The translations under genes and the position numbers were made by a program. Below, in pieces: positions 43,798 through 53,376 of a DNA stretch of 64,000 bases. The stretch lies in contig CANQIB010000009.1 of NCBI GenBank assembly GCA_947623915.1, positions 1-64,000 of the forward strand, written 5' to 3'. Under the pieces are notes generated by a model. The model made no database searches. It was not told the origin of the DNA and worked only from the letters and a program-made list of their open reading frames with translations. Each line of letters begins with the position of its first letter. Positions within the stretch are counted from its first letter, which is position 1. This stretch comes from an uncultured Ruminiclostridium sp. GTDB lineage: Bacteria; Bacillota; Clostridia; Oscillospirales; Ruminococcaceae.

Positions 43798-44346
43798 TCA
43801 GGAGCGGCTTTGCTCCCACTCTTCTTTCAGCAAGGCGTAAGTCGCATAATCGCTCCAAACGGGATCGCCGTTTTCATCCTTTTGGAAATACGCGCTTTTA
43901 AGATATACGCCCTCTCTTCTCATTCCTACCCGCTCCAACAGCTTTATCGAACGCGTGTTGCGAACATCCGCCTCCGCGATTATACGGCGCACGTTCATCA
44001 CGCCGAACGCGTTGTCCATGACCGCGCGCACCGCTTCCGCCGCATATCCCTTATCCCAAAACCGTCTGTTGAAGGAATAGCCTATCTCAAACGCTCCGAA
44101 GAACATTTTATCCTCGAAATATACCTTGCCGATGAGCTTGCCGGTGCTTTTTAAAATGACGGCGTAAAACCGCTCGTCCCCGTCCAGCTCCTCCGCCTTT
44201 GTCAGAGCCTCCTCCAACGTATAGGTATCGTACGGCTCAAAATAGCAGACCTCGTCGTCTGTGAGCAGCTCGGAAAAATCCTCCGCGTCGGACGCTTTAA
44301 AGCGCCGCAGACCAAGTCGCTGTGATGTTATTAAAAAATCGCTCAT
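43798..44346 (-). CDS. GNAT acetyltransferase, RimJ/RimL type
   Basis: 182 residues. Family pattern: ITSQRLGLRRFKASDAEDF at the start, GAFEIGYSFNRRFWDKGYAAEAVRAVMDNAF (acetyl-CoA loop with its R-x-x-G/A stretch) and RIIAEADVRNTRSIKLLERVGMRREG, as in RimJ/RimL-like enzymes that acetylate protein N-termini or small molecules. ATG 44346 has AAGGAG six bases before it, so the 16-codon upstream extension is rejected. Its own promoter is at 44385-44413. Confidence 0.88.
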   Translation of the reverse strand: MSDFLITSQRLGLRRFKASDAEDFSELLTDDEVCYFEPYDTYTLEEALTKAEELDGDERFYAVILKSTGKLIGKVYFEDKMFFGAFEIGYSFNRRFWDKGYAAEAVRAVMDNAFGVMNVRRIIAEADVRNTRSIKLLERVGMRREGVYLKSAYFQKDENGDPVWSDYATYALLKEEWEQSRS

Positions 44347-44384
44347 AACAAACTCCTTTGCCATAATCTGCAAGTTACATAAAA

Positions 44385-44413
44385 ATTTTATCATATTTTC
44401 CCAAAAAGGTCAA
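44385..44413 (-). promoter_or_regulatory. Promoter of the GNAT gene
   Basis: Minus strand TTGACC (44408-44413), 17 bases, TAAAAT (44385-44390). Confidence 0.7.
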
Positions 44414-44823
44414 TAGCAAGCTGTCAACGTATCAAAGAAAAAACCCTTGCGAATCGCTGCGCCGAGGTAAGCGCACATTTTCTGACAACTATGAGAGCAA
44501 CGCCGACGTTTTTATAATAGATTTGCTTTACGATAAGGATATAAGGTTTTTTCGTGACGATATTCGTACGTTTCGTGCGCTTTAAGTACCAAAATTTGGC
44601 AGCAGTCCGCACTAAACACCGTCGGCATACGGTAACAAAAATCCCTTTAAAAAGCCGTCCCCGCACTTTTGGGGAATGCCTGATATTGCGATAATGACGG
44701 GCAAATACCTAATTTGACAGCAAAATAATCGTATGTTACAATTAAAAAAATAAAACAGAAAATAAATCCATGACATTTTCACACTAAAAATGTGAACATC
44801 AAATTTTTATCAAAGGAGAACAT
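44414..44823. other. Long intergenic region
   Basis: 410 bases, AT-rich. The minus-strand frame 44424-44666 (80 codons) has no ribosome site or recognisable family and is not called. The right part contains the promoter at 44714 and a palindrome at 44779-44797 (ttcaca ... tgtgaa) in the leader of the lipoprotein gene. Nothing else recognisable. Confidence 0.5.
44714..44742 (+). promoter_or_regulatory. SigA-type promoter of the tandem lipoprotein locus
   Basis: TTGACA (44714-44719), 17 bases, TACAAT (44737-44742). The TTCACA/TGTGAA inverted repeat at 44779-44797 lies some 30 bases past the start site and could be a regulator site or a leader hairpin. Confidence 0.8.
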
Positions 44824-47800
44824 ATGAAATACGGACGTAAAACCAAAAAACTCCTGCGCTCATCGGTCGCGCTGGTTCTGTCGTTTTCACTGCTTATGAC
44901 GGCGACCGGTTGTCAGGATGTACCGAGTCAAAGCGGCGATGGGGAAACCGCGGAGGCTGAAAGAGTTCCGACGGATTTCGTTCAATGGAACAAAACCGGC
45001 GAATATACGGCGGAGATAGACACAAACGGCGCGGACCTTTCGGACGTTGCCGCGGCAAACGTCAAGGTCCTGTCGTGCTGTTTCAAAAACGAGTCCGACG
45101 GAGTTGAAGCCGATACCGCCGAATGTCCCGTAAGCGACGCAAAATATGCCGACGGGAGCTTGACGGTGACCTTCAAGGACGACAAAGCAGCTGACAAGAC
45201 CACCGATCTCTTTGCGCTTAGCGTAAACGAAAACGAGCTTACCGCGACGGTATATCTCAACTACCCCTGCCTTACCGCAAGGACCGACGTCAGCGGCATA
45301 TCGGCGGAGGAAAGCTCGCACGAGCTTACCGTTACGCTTGACGACGGAGCGTTTTCCAAAAGCATAACGACGGACGATATAAGCCTGTCCGGCTCGTTTT
45401 CCGAAATGACCGCAAAAAGCGTTTCGGCAAACGGCGGCAGCCTTGTCCTCACGCTTGACGGAAAAGCGGTCATTCCAGACGGGCAGGAAGTTTATCCCGA
45501 CGGTATAGTTACCGTGAACGCTTCTGCGATAGAGGGCGGTCATTCCCCCGCCTCGCTGCGTATCCCCGTTAGGGACAGCTTTCTGATGTTTGAAAGCGAA
45601 AACATGACCGTTGACAAAAACACGGTCACCGTCCCGCTCACGGTGATGGGCATAGAGAATACCGACGGACTGAGCGCCGAAGATATCAGCTTTGCGGACG
45701 TGATAAGCGAGGACGAAGAGGGTGAAAATTCCGAAAGCAGTCCGCAGGTAAAGGTGACCGGCGTTGAAAAGCAAAGCGACACGCAGTTTATCCTTACCAT
45801 GGAGGTCGAGGGCGTAACGGACAGGAATTCGGCGGCACGCGCGCTTGACGGCAGAACGATAGACGTAAACGGAACGAGTGTTACGGCGGGATTTTCCTCC
45901 GCGGGATTTTATCCGCTGTTCGATTACATAGAGGCAAAAGGCGATGATTTTGAGATCACTTTGGAGCTTGACGCAAAAAGCGGAACGTTTGCCGAGGATA
46001 TCGGCGCTGATGACGTGACATTCGACGGCGAGCTTTCCGACGCAAAGGATATGACCTTACAGCGCAAGGACGACATTACCGCCGCGCTTACTTTCAGTAT
46101 CCCCTCTAACGGGCAGACGGTGGAGAGCTTTAACTATGACGGAACGATCGAGCTTGCACCCGGCGCGCTTATCAACAACTGGGGAGATCCCACCGACGAG
46201 CCTGCCGAGTATATCCGCAGCTACTCTCAGGATACGCTGGGCAGATCGACGTCCTCTATGCTGCTGCTTGCAAAGGGACTGGGCTTTGCCTCGAAAGGAT
46301 TTACCGTAGCGGGCGTCGCCTTTTCGGTCATCACCACCGTTTTGCAAATGACAGGAGCGGTAAAGAACGCCACCGTGCAGGCTATGGAGATCAACAAAGA
46401 GATAAACAAAAACCTTGATTACATTTTTGACCAGTTAAAGCGCAATAACTATGTTATAGAAGATATAAACGACCAGATAGAATGGCGCAAGGTCGAAGAT
46501 TTCAATGTGCAGCTCTCCATGCTCAATACCTACTCTCAGAAATTCGCATGGTACATTTCCGCGGAAAACCTTGAAAAGCTCGGATATGAGCCGGTCGAGG
46601 TAACGGGCGATGAAGAGAATGCCGAAAAAGCGGAGAAATACAGAAAATTAAAGGAAATATCCAAAGCCGTATTCGAGGCGGAGGAAAGCAGGGATCGTGA
46701 GCTTGCGCTCAGATTCCGCGATTATTTTTCCACCTACAACACAATGCGCGAATATTACATGAACGTTTGCGCGCTGCTGGAGCAAAACGGCTACAACAAT
46801 CCTGTTAATACTTATATCAAGTATATGTCGAGAAGAAGCAACTTCGATACGCAGACGCTTGAACAAAGAAGCGCATATATCGACACTATAAAAACGCTGC
46901 TGTTTACAAGCTCCGTATATATAACTATATACAACCTGCGCGGCACTACCGTGAACGACGACGGAACGTTAAATCTGAAAACGGTGGCAAAAACCGCACA
47001 GAACGAGTTGATGAAGATAACTCCGCAGCTTGAAGACATCGACAGCGCCATTTCGGCAAGAGAAGTTAAGGCAAAAGACGGTACGGTTTCCTATAAAGAC
47101 CCCTACTGCTACACGTTCGGCGTATTTTTGGAAGGGTTCGATACCGACAACGTCAATGTTTTCTGGGCAAACACCTGGCGTGAAAAAAATACCGATGTGA
47201 TCATGGACAGCGAAGCGGGCTGGATACAACGGCTGACAGGAAGCGACACATGGCACAACAAAGCGATAACCGCATGGGCAAAAGGAACGAGCGTGTTTGT
47301 ATATTCTCATCATTCGGATTACAGACGGGTCATCGAGGAAAGCTCAAAAGCTCCTTACTACCTTGCGAACGACTATGACTTTTACTGGGGCGACGGATTT
47401 TTCTCCGCGAAAGCGCCGTACGGTCTGCCTACGGACGCGATAGCCAAGCCGCTCTCGGAAGATATAATCAATGCAAACGCCGATAAATTCATTAGAAAAA
47501 TGAACGGCAGAACGCTGCGCGACGAGCTGAAGCTCGCGGGGATAAAGGTAGACGAGACGACCGCGGAGGGCATCCCGCTTGCCTCTACTATACGGTATTC
47601 CTTCAGCAGCGTTATGAACCCGGATTCATCTGTTGATAATCCTATCAGAGCCGAAACATATATGTCGATATTGAAATGGGGCGACAAAGAGGTGTCGGAT
47701 CCTGTTTTGGTCTCGCTGCGCTTGTGCATATGGCGTGCGGAGCTGTTCAGGGGAAGATGGCTGGATGACAGCGTCACCATCGACGGCGACGCATTATGCA

Positions 47801-47988
47801 GGGAGCTGGAAACCGATAAAAAAAGTCCCTTTCCCGATGACGAATACGGCAATAAAAACTACAAAGGCATTGTCCGCTGGGTGATAAAGACTACCGACAG
47901 CGACGGGACCAGTCCCAACCCCGACGTATATATCGACTACTCGAGAACTACCGCCCCAAATACCGAAAGCACGCCCGAAAAGAATTGA
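44824..47988 (+). CDS. Large lipoprotein with beta-domain array and helical hydrophobic domain (paralog 1)
   Basis: 1054 residues, family not recognised. A signal peptide ends at TATGC (Cys30), so it should be a lipoprotein outside the membrane. Residues ~45-460 are a series of beta-sandwich-like domains (repeats of the type LTVTLDDGAFSKSITTDDISLSGSF; RIPVRD; AGFYPLFDYIEAKGDDFEIT) ending in ALINNWGDPT. Then comes a helical region ~460-800 with a long hydrophobic/small-residue stretch (~477-510, MLLLAKGLGFASKGF then VAGVAFSVITTVLQM) and amphipathic helices (EINKEINKNLDYIFDQLKRN), a layout seen in alpha-pore-forming proteins. The C-terminal part contains NGRTLRDELKLAGIKVDETTA (~894). AAGGAG precedes the ATG. 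A paralog follows 22 bases downstream. Pore formation or adhesion are both untested ideas. Confidence 0.75.
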   Translation: MKYGRKTKKLLRSSVALVLSFSLLMTATGCQDVPSQSGDGETAEAERVPTDFVQWNKTGEYTAEIDTNGADLSDVAAANVKVLSCCFKNESDGVEADTAECPVSDAKYADGSLTVTFKDDKAADKTTDLFALSVNENELTATVYLNYPCLTARTDVSGISAEESSHELTVTLDDGAFSKSITTDDISLSGSFSEMTAKSVSANGGSLVLTLDGKAVIPDGQEVYPDGIVTVNASAIEGGHSPASLRIPVRDSFLMFESENMTVDKNTVTVPLTVMGIENTDGLSAEDISFADVISEDEEGENSESSPQVKVTGVEKQSDTQFILTMEVEGVTDRNSAARALDGRTIDVNGTSVTAGFSSAGFYPLFDYIEAKGDDFEITLELDAKSGTFAEDIGADDVTFDGELSDAKDMTLQRKDDITAALTFSIPSNGQTVESFNYDGTIELAPGALINNWGDPTDEPAEYIRSYSQDTLGRSTSSMLLLAKGLGFASKGFTVAGVAFSVITTVLQMTGAVKNATVQAMEINKEINKNLDYIFDQLKRNNYVIEDINDQIEWRKVEDFNVQLSMLNTYSQKFAWYISAENLEKLGYEPVEVTGDEENAEKAEKYRKLKEISKAVFEAEESRDRELALRFRDYFSTYNTMREYYMNVCALLEQNGYNNPVNTYIKYMSRRSNFDTQTLEQRSAYIDTIKTLLFTSSVYITIYNLRGTTVNDDGTLNLKTVAKTAQNELMKITPQLEDIDSAISAREVKAKDGTVSYKDPYCYTFGVFLEGFDTDNVNVFWANTWREKNTDVIMDSEAGWIQRLTGSDTWHNKAITAWAKGTSVFVYSHHSDYRRVIEESSKAPYYLANDYDFYWGDGFFSAKAPYGLPTDAIAKPLSEDIINANADKFIRKMNGRTLRDELKLAGIKVDETTAEGIPLASTIRYSFSSVMNPDSSVDNPIRAETYMSILKWGDKEVSDPVLVSLRLCIWRAELFRGRWLDDSVTIDGDALCRELETDKKSPFPDDEYGNKNYKGIVRWVIKTTDSDGTSPNPDVYIDYSRTTAPNTESTPEKN

Positions 47989-48010
47989 GCAAGCTGATAA
48001 GGAGGAAAAA

Positions 48011-51000
48011 ATGAATAAAAAAATCATTAAAAAGATGACCGCTTTTGTTCTTGCGTGCGTTTTGATATTGCAGTCTTTCACGGCTTGTAATAATTCCGAC
48101 GGCAATGTTATCGGCGATACCGCTCCCGTAGATGAAAACGAAGAGCAAACGCCCGTTATTTCGGCAGATGACGTCGATTTCAACAGCAGCGGCGAATATA
48201 CCGCCTCTATCACCTCCGATATCGTGGATCTTTCGGACGTTACCGCCGAGGGGCTGACGGTATCTTATGACAAATTTGACGGCGACGGCTATGTCGAAGC
48301 GTTGGAGAAAGCGGGATATTCCTACATCCAAGACGACGAAGAAAAAGAAATCGAGCTAACGGATGACGAGGCAAGCGACGACTCCCATACGGCGAACATA
48401 GCGGACATAAATATAGAGGACTACATCACCGAAAAGCAGGTACAGGTCACCGGCGTTGAGGCACAAAAGGACAAGATCACTCTGTCGTTTACCGATCCCG
48501 ACGCCGCCGCGAACATGACCGGCAGATACAAGATAGTCCTTAACGGGAAAAAATACGACGACGGCAACGGCGGACAATGCGATATATCCGCGGAGCTGTC
48601 GGTGAATTTCAAGCAGTACACCGCTACCGCGAATATCGACAGCGTTGTGTCCAACGCCGACGAGACGAGATTGACACTTGAGCTTGACGACGGCTCATTC
48701 AAGGATAATGTGACAAAGGACGATATAGTGCTTTCCGGCTCGTTTGAGGATATGACGATAGAGAGCGTAAGCTCCGCAGGAAAAAACCTTACCATGCAGC
48801 TTACGGGAAACCCGATAAAGCCGGAGGGACTTACCACCTACGTTGACGGAACGGTAACGGTACAATCCGAGGCGATGAACGACACCGTTATGCCCGTAAG
48901 AGTCGATATCCCGATACAGCTTGCGGGAAATTCGCTCGACCCCTCCACCATAAAGGCGGACGGCGAAAAGGTAACGGCGGCGCTGGAGCTTGTCGGCTCG
49001 GCGATAAAGCCGGAGGATATTACAGCCGATGATATTTCTTTCGATACGCAGGACATCAAAGTCACCGACGTCAAAGCGGACGGTGAAACGCTCGTGACGC
49101 TCACCATGACGGTAAAGGGCGCAAAGGACAGCAACACCGCCGCTGCCGCGCTGAACGACCGAACGCTCAAGATAGGCGATGAAGAGATACTTGTAACAGC
49201 GGGCGAAGCGTATTTTTATCCCGTATTCGATTATGCGGAGGATAACGGCGACAACATAGACATCACTGTTATCGTATATTCCAAAAACGGTACGGTCTCC
49301 GACGGTATCTCCCCCGAACAGATAACGCTTGGAGAGGATTTCAAGGACGGCAAGGTAAACGGCGTTACCAAGGACAGCGATACCACCGCGACGGTAGAGC
49401 TCTCCGTTCCCGCAAACGGTCAATCCGTCGAGGATATGAACTTGGAGGGCGAGATAGTTTTAAAGGCGGGCGCGCTCGTTTCATCGTGGGGCGACCCCAC
49501 CTCGACGGACAGCTCATACGTCAGAAAATACAGTCAGGAAAGTCTAGGCAAGGGAGTCTTTGACTGGGGAAACAACATTGATTTTGCCGAATCGGAAATG
49601 GAGTTTTTCATCAGGCAGTATGACGGAAACATAATCCAAAGGTTCCGTGATTTTTACCTCGATCAAGGCAAATCGTTTGCGGAAAACGCTCTGCAAAATA
49701 TGCCGTGGCCTCCCAGCGCAGACGATATACTGGAGCTGAAGTCTTTCCTGGACGCTCAATACAATATAATAAACGACGCTAAAGACACGCTGATAGGCGC
49801 CGGAAAGCTCGCCCTGTCGATATATACCTTCCTCGGCGATATGGGCATTATCGGTGAAAACAAGGAAATGCTCGCCGCATTCGAGAAGACGAAAGAGCGT
49901 ACCGAAAAGCTCAAAGACGCGATGACGCAGGAATACCAACGTTTGGAGAACCTCCACGCGAACATTTTGGCGGATGTGGTCACCAGACTTGACGAAAGAA
50001 TGGCGCAGCTTAATATCCGCGTCAGAAACTTTAAGGAATATTTCAGTTACATAAACGACCTCGGAGTGGTAATGCCGGACGAATCCGAGGGCGCTGACGC
50101 TATGATAACTTACGGTATAGAGTTGTCAAAGGCGCTTGAAGAAGCGAGCAAATTTAAAGAGCCCGGTTTTGAATCCTACAGCTTTGACTATGACAAATTG
50201 CAGGAGCAGTTCAACTATGTATGCAACACGATAATCCAAAGGAGCTACGGCGATCCTATCACCGCGTTGGATACCGCGTACAGCAAAATAGACAACTTCA
50301 GCACTACCTCCTATTACGAAAAATACTTCTACCGTGTAAATCTTCAGGAACAGCTCAGGGAGGCTATCGAGTGCATACGCCTTTACAAAATGGCACAAGC
50401 AAAACTAAAGACCGATGCCGACGGCTCTTTTATAAAGCAAAAGAACGGCGATAGCATCGATTGCTATGTTATGACCGAAACATACGACCAGACCGAGGAA
50501 CAGCTTTACGCAAAAGCGGTAGCGCGCATTTGGGAGGACTTCCATGTATACAACTTTAAAAAGATAGATTTGTCCGGCTGGAAAAACCCCGTATTCAGCA
50601 GAGAAAAGTCCTACGAGTCTATTCCCTGCGAAATCAGATACAGTTCCGCCACAGTTAAAGAATACAATAAGAACAGCAGCGGCACCGAAATACCGCAGAC
50701 CTATGCCCGCCCGCTGGTAGATACAGTCACCGGTGCATATGAACCGCTTGCATACTGCTACACGCTCGGTGAAACTATCGGTGATGTTTCAAACTTTTAT
50801 ACATGTGAAAACATCATAGTCTGCGACACGCCCATGAGCGAGCAAATATCCGCAATTATGAGGCTTCACGCTTCATACAGCGAAAATCAGATAAAATCGT
50901 TTTTCGACCGATTGCAGGGCAGAACGTTGGCGCAGGATCTGTTAAAGGCTCATATCTCGATCGACTCCGATACCGCAAATCAGGCTACCGAACGCGGCGG

Positions 51001-51220
51001 CTTTCCGTTCGGCATCGCTTTTGACACTTTTATTAAAAAAGAGGACTGGCATTGGTTCCAATATTCATACAATACACGTTCCAGATATTTCTATTGGGAC
51101 GCAAAAGATGTAAACGACAGGTTTAACGCCAGCTTAAAGGTATGCTCCGAGGACTACTACCCGTGGGCAGTAAATCCTATCGGCGTTTTTGTATGCGGAA
51201 GAGATAGGTTTGGCGAATAA
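48011..51220 (+). CDS. Large lipoprotein with beta-domain array and helical domain (paralog 2)
   Basis: 1069 residues, unrecognised family but clearly paralogous to the gene before it. Signal peptide with likely lipid Cys26 (FTAC). Shared blocks: GEYTASITSDIVDLSDV, LTLELDDGSFKDNVTKDDIVLSGSFEDM, AYFYPVFDYAEDNGDNIDIT, ALVSSWGDPT (~490), YSQESLGKG and QGRTLAQDLLKAHISIDSDTA (~969). The helical region differs most: its hydrophobic stretch (LIGAGKLALSIYTFLGDMGIIG, ~593-615) is shorter and flanked by long charged helices (AAFEKTKERTEKLKDAM). AGGAGG lies five bases before the ATG, 22 bases after the first paralog. The divergence in the middle with conserved ends suggests two partner subunits rather than redundancy. 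Confidence 0.75.
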   Translation: MNKKIIKKMTAFVLACVLILQSFTACNNSDGNVIGDTAPVDENEEQTPVISADDVDFNSSGEYTASITSDIVDLSDVTAEGLTVSYDKFDGDGYVEALEKAGYSYIQDDEEKEIELTDDEASDDSHTANIADINIEDYITEKQVQVTGVEAQKDKITLSFTDPDAAANMTGRYKIVLNGKKYDDGNGGQCDISAELSVNFKQYTATANIDSVVSNADETRLTLELDDGSFKDNVTKDDIVLSGSFEDMTIESVSSAGKNLTMQLTGNPIKPEGLTTYVDGTVTVQSEAMNDTVMPVRVDIPIQLAGNSLDPSTIKADGEKVTAALELVGSAIKPEDITADDISFDTQDIKVTDVKADGETLVTLTMTVKGAKDSNTAAAALNDRTLKIGDEEILVTAGEAYFYPVFDYAEDNGDNIDITVIVYSKNGTVSDGISPEQITLGEDFKDGKVNGVTKDSDTTATVELSVPANGQSVEDMNLEGEIVLKAGALVSSWGDPTSTDSSYVRKYSQESLGKGVFDWGNNIDFAESEMEFFIRQYDGNIIQRFRDFYLDQGKSFAENALQNMPWPPSADDILELKSFLDAQYNIINDAKDTLIGAGKLALSIYTFLGDMGIIGENKEMLAAFEKTKERTEKLKDAMTQEYQRLENLHANILADVVTRLDERMAQLNIRVRNFKEYFSYINDLGVVMPDESEGADAMITYGIELSKALEEASKFKEPGFESYSFDYDKLQEQFNYVCNTIIQRSYGDPITALDTAYSKIDNFSTTSYYEKYFYRVNLQEQLREAIECIRLYKMAQAKLKTDADGSFIKQKNGDSIDCYVMTETYDQTEEQLYAKAVARIWEDFHVYNFKKIDLSGWKNPVFSREKSYESIPCEIRYSSATVKEYNKNSSGTEIPQTYARPLVDTVTGAYEPLAYCYTLGETIGDVSNFYTCENIIVCDTPMSEQISAIMRLHASYSENQIKSFFDRLQGRTLAQDLLKAHISIDSDTANQATERGGFPFGIAFDTFIKKEDWHWFQYSYNTRSRYFYWDAKDVNDRFNASLKVCSEDYYPWAVNPIGVFVCGRDRFGE

Positions 51221-51226
51221 AAAATC

Positions 51227-51254
51227 GGCAAGTGAACATAAGCGTTCACTTGCC
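51227..51254 (+). terminator. Hairpin between paralog 2 and the clostripain gene
   Basis: GGCAAGTGAAC-ataagc-GTTCACTTGCC, 11 perfect base pairs, six bases after the stop. No T-run follows, so it may be a weak terminator, a processing site or an operator. Confidence 0.5.
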
Positions 51255-51301
51255 ATATTCCGTATGTAAAGGAAAAAACGTGAGAACGGGAGGTAATTAT
51301 C

Positions 51302-53293
51302 TTGAAGAACAAAAAATTCGCGGTCGTTCTGATATCGGTATGCGTTGTCGCTGTCGTTTTGGCGGCGCTTTGGCTTATCGGAATATTCGGTTCGCACGCG
51401 GAAACATCTTCCGATACCTCCTCCCCCGCCGAGCAGTCCTCGCAGCCCGCGGAACAGCCCTCGGACGAGCGCACCGTGCTTGTTTATATGTGCGGCTCTA
51501 ATCTGGAAACTAATTTCGGCGCGGCGACTAAAAACATCGCCGAAATGCTCACGGCGGAGCTTCCCGACGGCGTAAATCTGGTGTTGGAGACCGGCGGGGC
51601 GCGCAAATGGCGCAATTACGATATTTCCGGCGACTGCCTTTCGCGCTATATTGTAAAAAACGGCGAGCTTGAACTGTTACAGACCGTCCCGCAGGACAAC
51701 ATGGGATACAAAGAGACCCTTTCGGATTTTCTGGAATACGGAACGACAAACTTCCCCGCTAAGAATACGGCGGTCATTTTGTGGGACCACGGCGGCGGCT
51801 GCATAAACGGCATGATCTCCGACGAAAACTACGGCAGCGGCTCGATAAGCATAGAGGATCTTCGCTTGGCGCTCACCGCAGTAAAAGAGCAAAGCGGCTG
51901 CCATATCGATTTGTTGGGAATGGACGCCTGCCTGATGGGAAATTTTGAAACGGCATACGCCGTCAAAGACTGCTGTGATTACATGGTAGCCTCGGAGGAG
52001 ATAGAGCCTACCGCAGGCTGGGATTACGGCGCGCTGGTAACGGCGCTCGCCAGGGACAAGACTCTGTCCGGCGAGGCGCTGGGCAAAGCGATATGCGACG
52101 GTTTCGGCAAAAAATACGGACAGCCGGAGCAAAGCCCCTCTACCCTTTCGGTGATAGACCTATCGAAGATAGACGCCGTCAGCGACGCGCTGGACGCCTC
52201 CATCAAGAAAATATCCGAAAGCGGCGTTGACCTCACCTCGATAAGGAACATAGCGGACAGCGCGTTTCATTCCGTTCGGTGCGGCGCGAACTCCAAACGC
52301 GGCGGCTACAGCAACCTTATCGACCTTGGCGACTTTGCCGAATATTACGGCAATCTCACTAACGAAAAGGAGCTTTGCGACGCGCTGGACGGCTGCGTGA
52401 CATATGTTGTGAACAATAATATGTTGGCGGACTACGGCGGAATATCGTTTTACTATCCGATAAATTATACGGACAACGGATTTGCAAATTACTATGATAA
52501 CATCTGCCCTTTAGCGTCGTATAAGGATTATTTAAAGCAAATGTTTTTAAATATGCCGGAAACCACGATAAAAGCGGAAAAAGCCGAGGTGACCGAAAAC
52601 GGCGCTTTCAGCGTTACCATCACCGAGGACTCCCTGCCTTACGTTTTGAATAAGGAATACACCCTTGCCGAAATAATCGGCGGCGAAGGCTCCACAGCCA
52701 TGAGAATACTCGGAACGGACAACGATGTGGAGCGCACCGAGGACGGCAGGACTTTTATCAGCAATTTCCGAGGAGTTTGGCCCGCGCTGAACGGCTGTAT
52801 AATGAATATAATCCCCGTCGGAAAAACCGATAAAGCAAATATTTACGAAGCGCCCGTGCGGGTCAACGGCGAGGATTGTCTGCTGAGATTTTCGTTCGTA
52901 TTTGACGAAACGATGTTCAATAACGGATATTACCAAGTCCTCGGAGTTTGGAACGGTATCGAAGAGGAAATAGGAATGGCGGACAAGGGGCTTAAACCTC
53001 TTGAGCCGGACGATGTGGTAGAGGTCTATTCCGTCTTTTTTGACTTTATGAGCGAAACGTTTTTGTCACTTCAACTCGTCAGCGTGCCGAAAAGCGAGGA
53101 CGGCTACCAAATAACCGAAGAACCGCTCCAACAAAAGACCTACCTATACTCCTATTCGTTGAAAGATATTTACGGAAATTCCATCGATGATCTTCCGTCG
53201 GCTATGATGGAAATGACCAAAACGCCGGAGGAGCTTAAAGAACACCCGCTTCCCGACGGAACATATGCCGCCGAGGTAGTAAGTATAGAATAA
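51302..53293 (+). CDS. Membrane-anchored clostripain family (C11) cysteine protease
   Basis: 663 residues. A single N-terminal helix (~7-29) anchors it, followed by a Ser/Pro/Glu-rich linker (~33-55). The clan CD catalytic domain runs ~57-410: VYMCGSNLET, ILWDHGGG with His163, and LLGMDACLMGNFETAYA with Cys210, the C11 dyad. A 250-residue C-terminal beta region follows. C11 enzymes usually cut after Arg or Lys and often self-activate. The start is TTG 51302 with GGGAGG eight bases before it. It lies 81 bases after paralog 2 with a hairpin in between. Proximity to two lipoproteins suggests it could process them, which the sequence does not prove. Confidence 0.88.
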   Translation: MKNKKFAVVLISVCVVAVVLAALWLIGIFGSHAETSSDTSSPAEQSSQPAEQPSDERTVLVYMCGSNLETNFGAATKNIAEMLTAELPDGVNLVLETGGARKWRNYDISGDCLSRYIVKNGELELLQTVPQDNMGYKETLSDFLEYGTTNFPAKNTAVILWDHGGGCINGMISDENYGSGSISIEDLRLALTAVKEQSGCHIDLLGMDACLMGNFETAYAVKDCCDYMVASEEIEPTAGWDYGALVTALARDKTLSGEALGKAICDGFGKKYGQPEQSPSTLSVIDLSKIDAVSDALDASIKKISESGVDLTSIRNIADSAFHSVRCGANSKRGGYSNLIDLGDFAEYYGNLTNEKELCDALDGCVTYVVNNNMLADYGGISFYYPINYTDNGFANYYDNICPLASYKDYLKQMFLNMPETTIKAEKAEVTENGAFSVTITEDSLPYVLNKEYTLAEIIGGEGSTAMRILGTDNDVERTEDGRTFISNFRGVWPALNGCIMNIIPVGKTDKANIYEAPVRVNGEDCLLRFSFVFDETMFNNGYYQVLGVWNGIEEEIGMADKGLKPLEPDDVVEVYSVFFDFMSETFLSLQLVSVPKSEDGYQITEEPLQQKTYLYSYSLKDIYGNSIDDLPSAMMEMTKTPEELKEHPLPDGTYAAEVVSIE

Positions 53294-53307
53294 AAATCCT
53301 TATGGGG

Positions 53308-53336
53308 TTGCAATTCGGCGGGAAATATGTTATAAT
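53308..53336 (+). promoter_or_regulatory. Promoter of the small secreted protein gene
   Basis: TTGCAA (53308-53313), 17 bases, TATAAT (53331-53336), about 40 bases before the ATG. Confidence 0.65.
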
Positions 53337-53376
53337 AAACGTAACAAAATCTGACAGATTTGGCGGGTGAAATAAT

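Noticed and set aside
44424..44666. 80-codon minus-strand frame in the long intergenic region
   Set aside because: No ribosome site, no recognisable family, composition like non-coding DNA.
51227..51254. Insertion or attachment site from the long perfect inverted repeat
   Set aside because: It sits six bases after a stop codon and has no flanking duplication; a gene-end hairpin is simpler.
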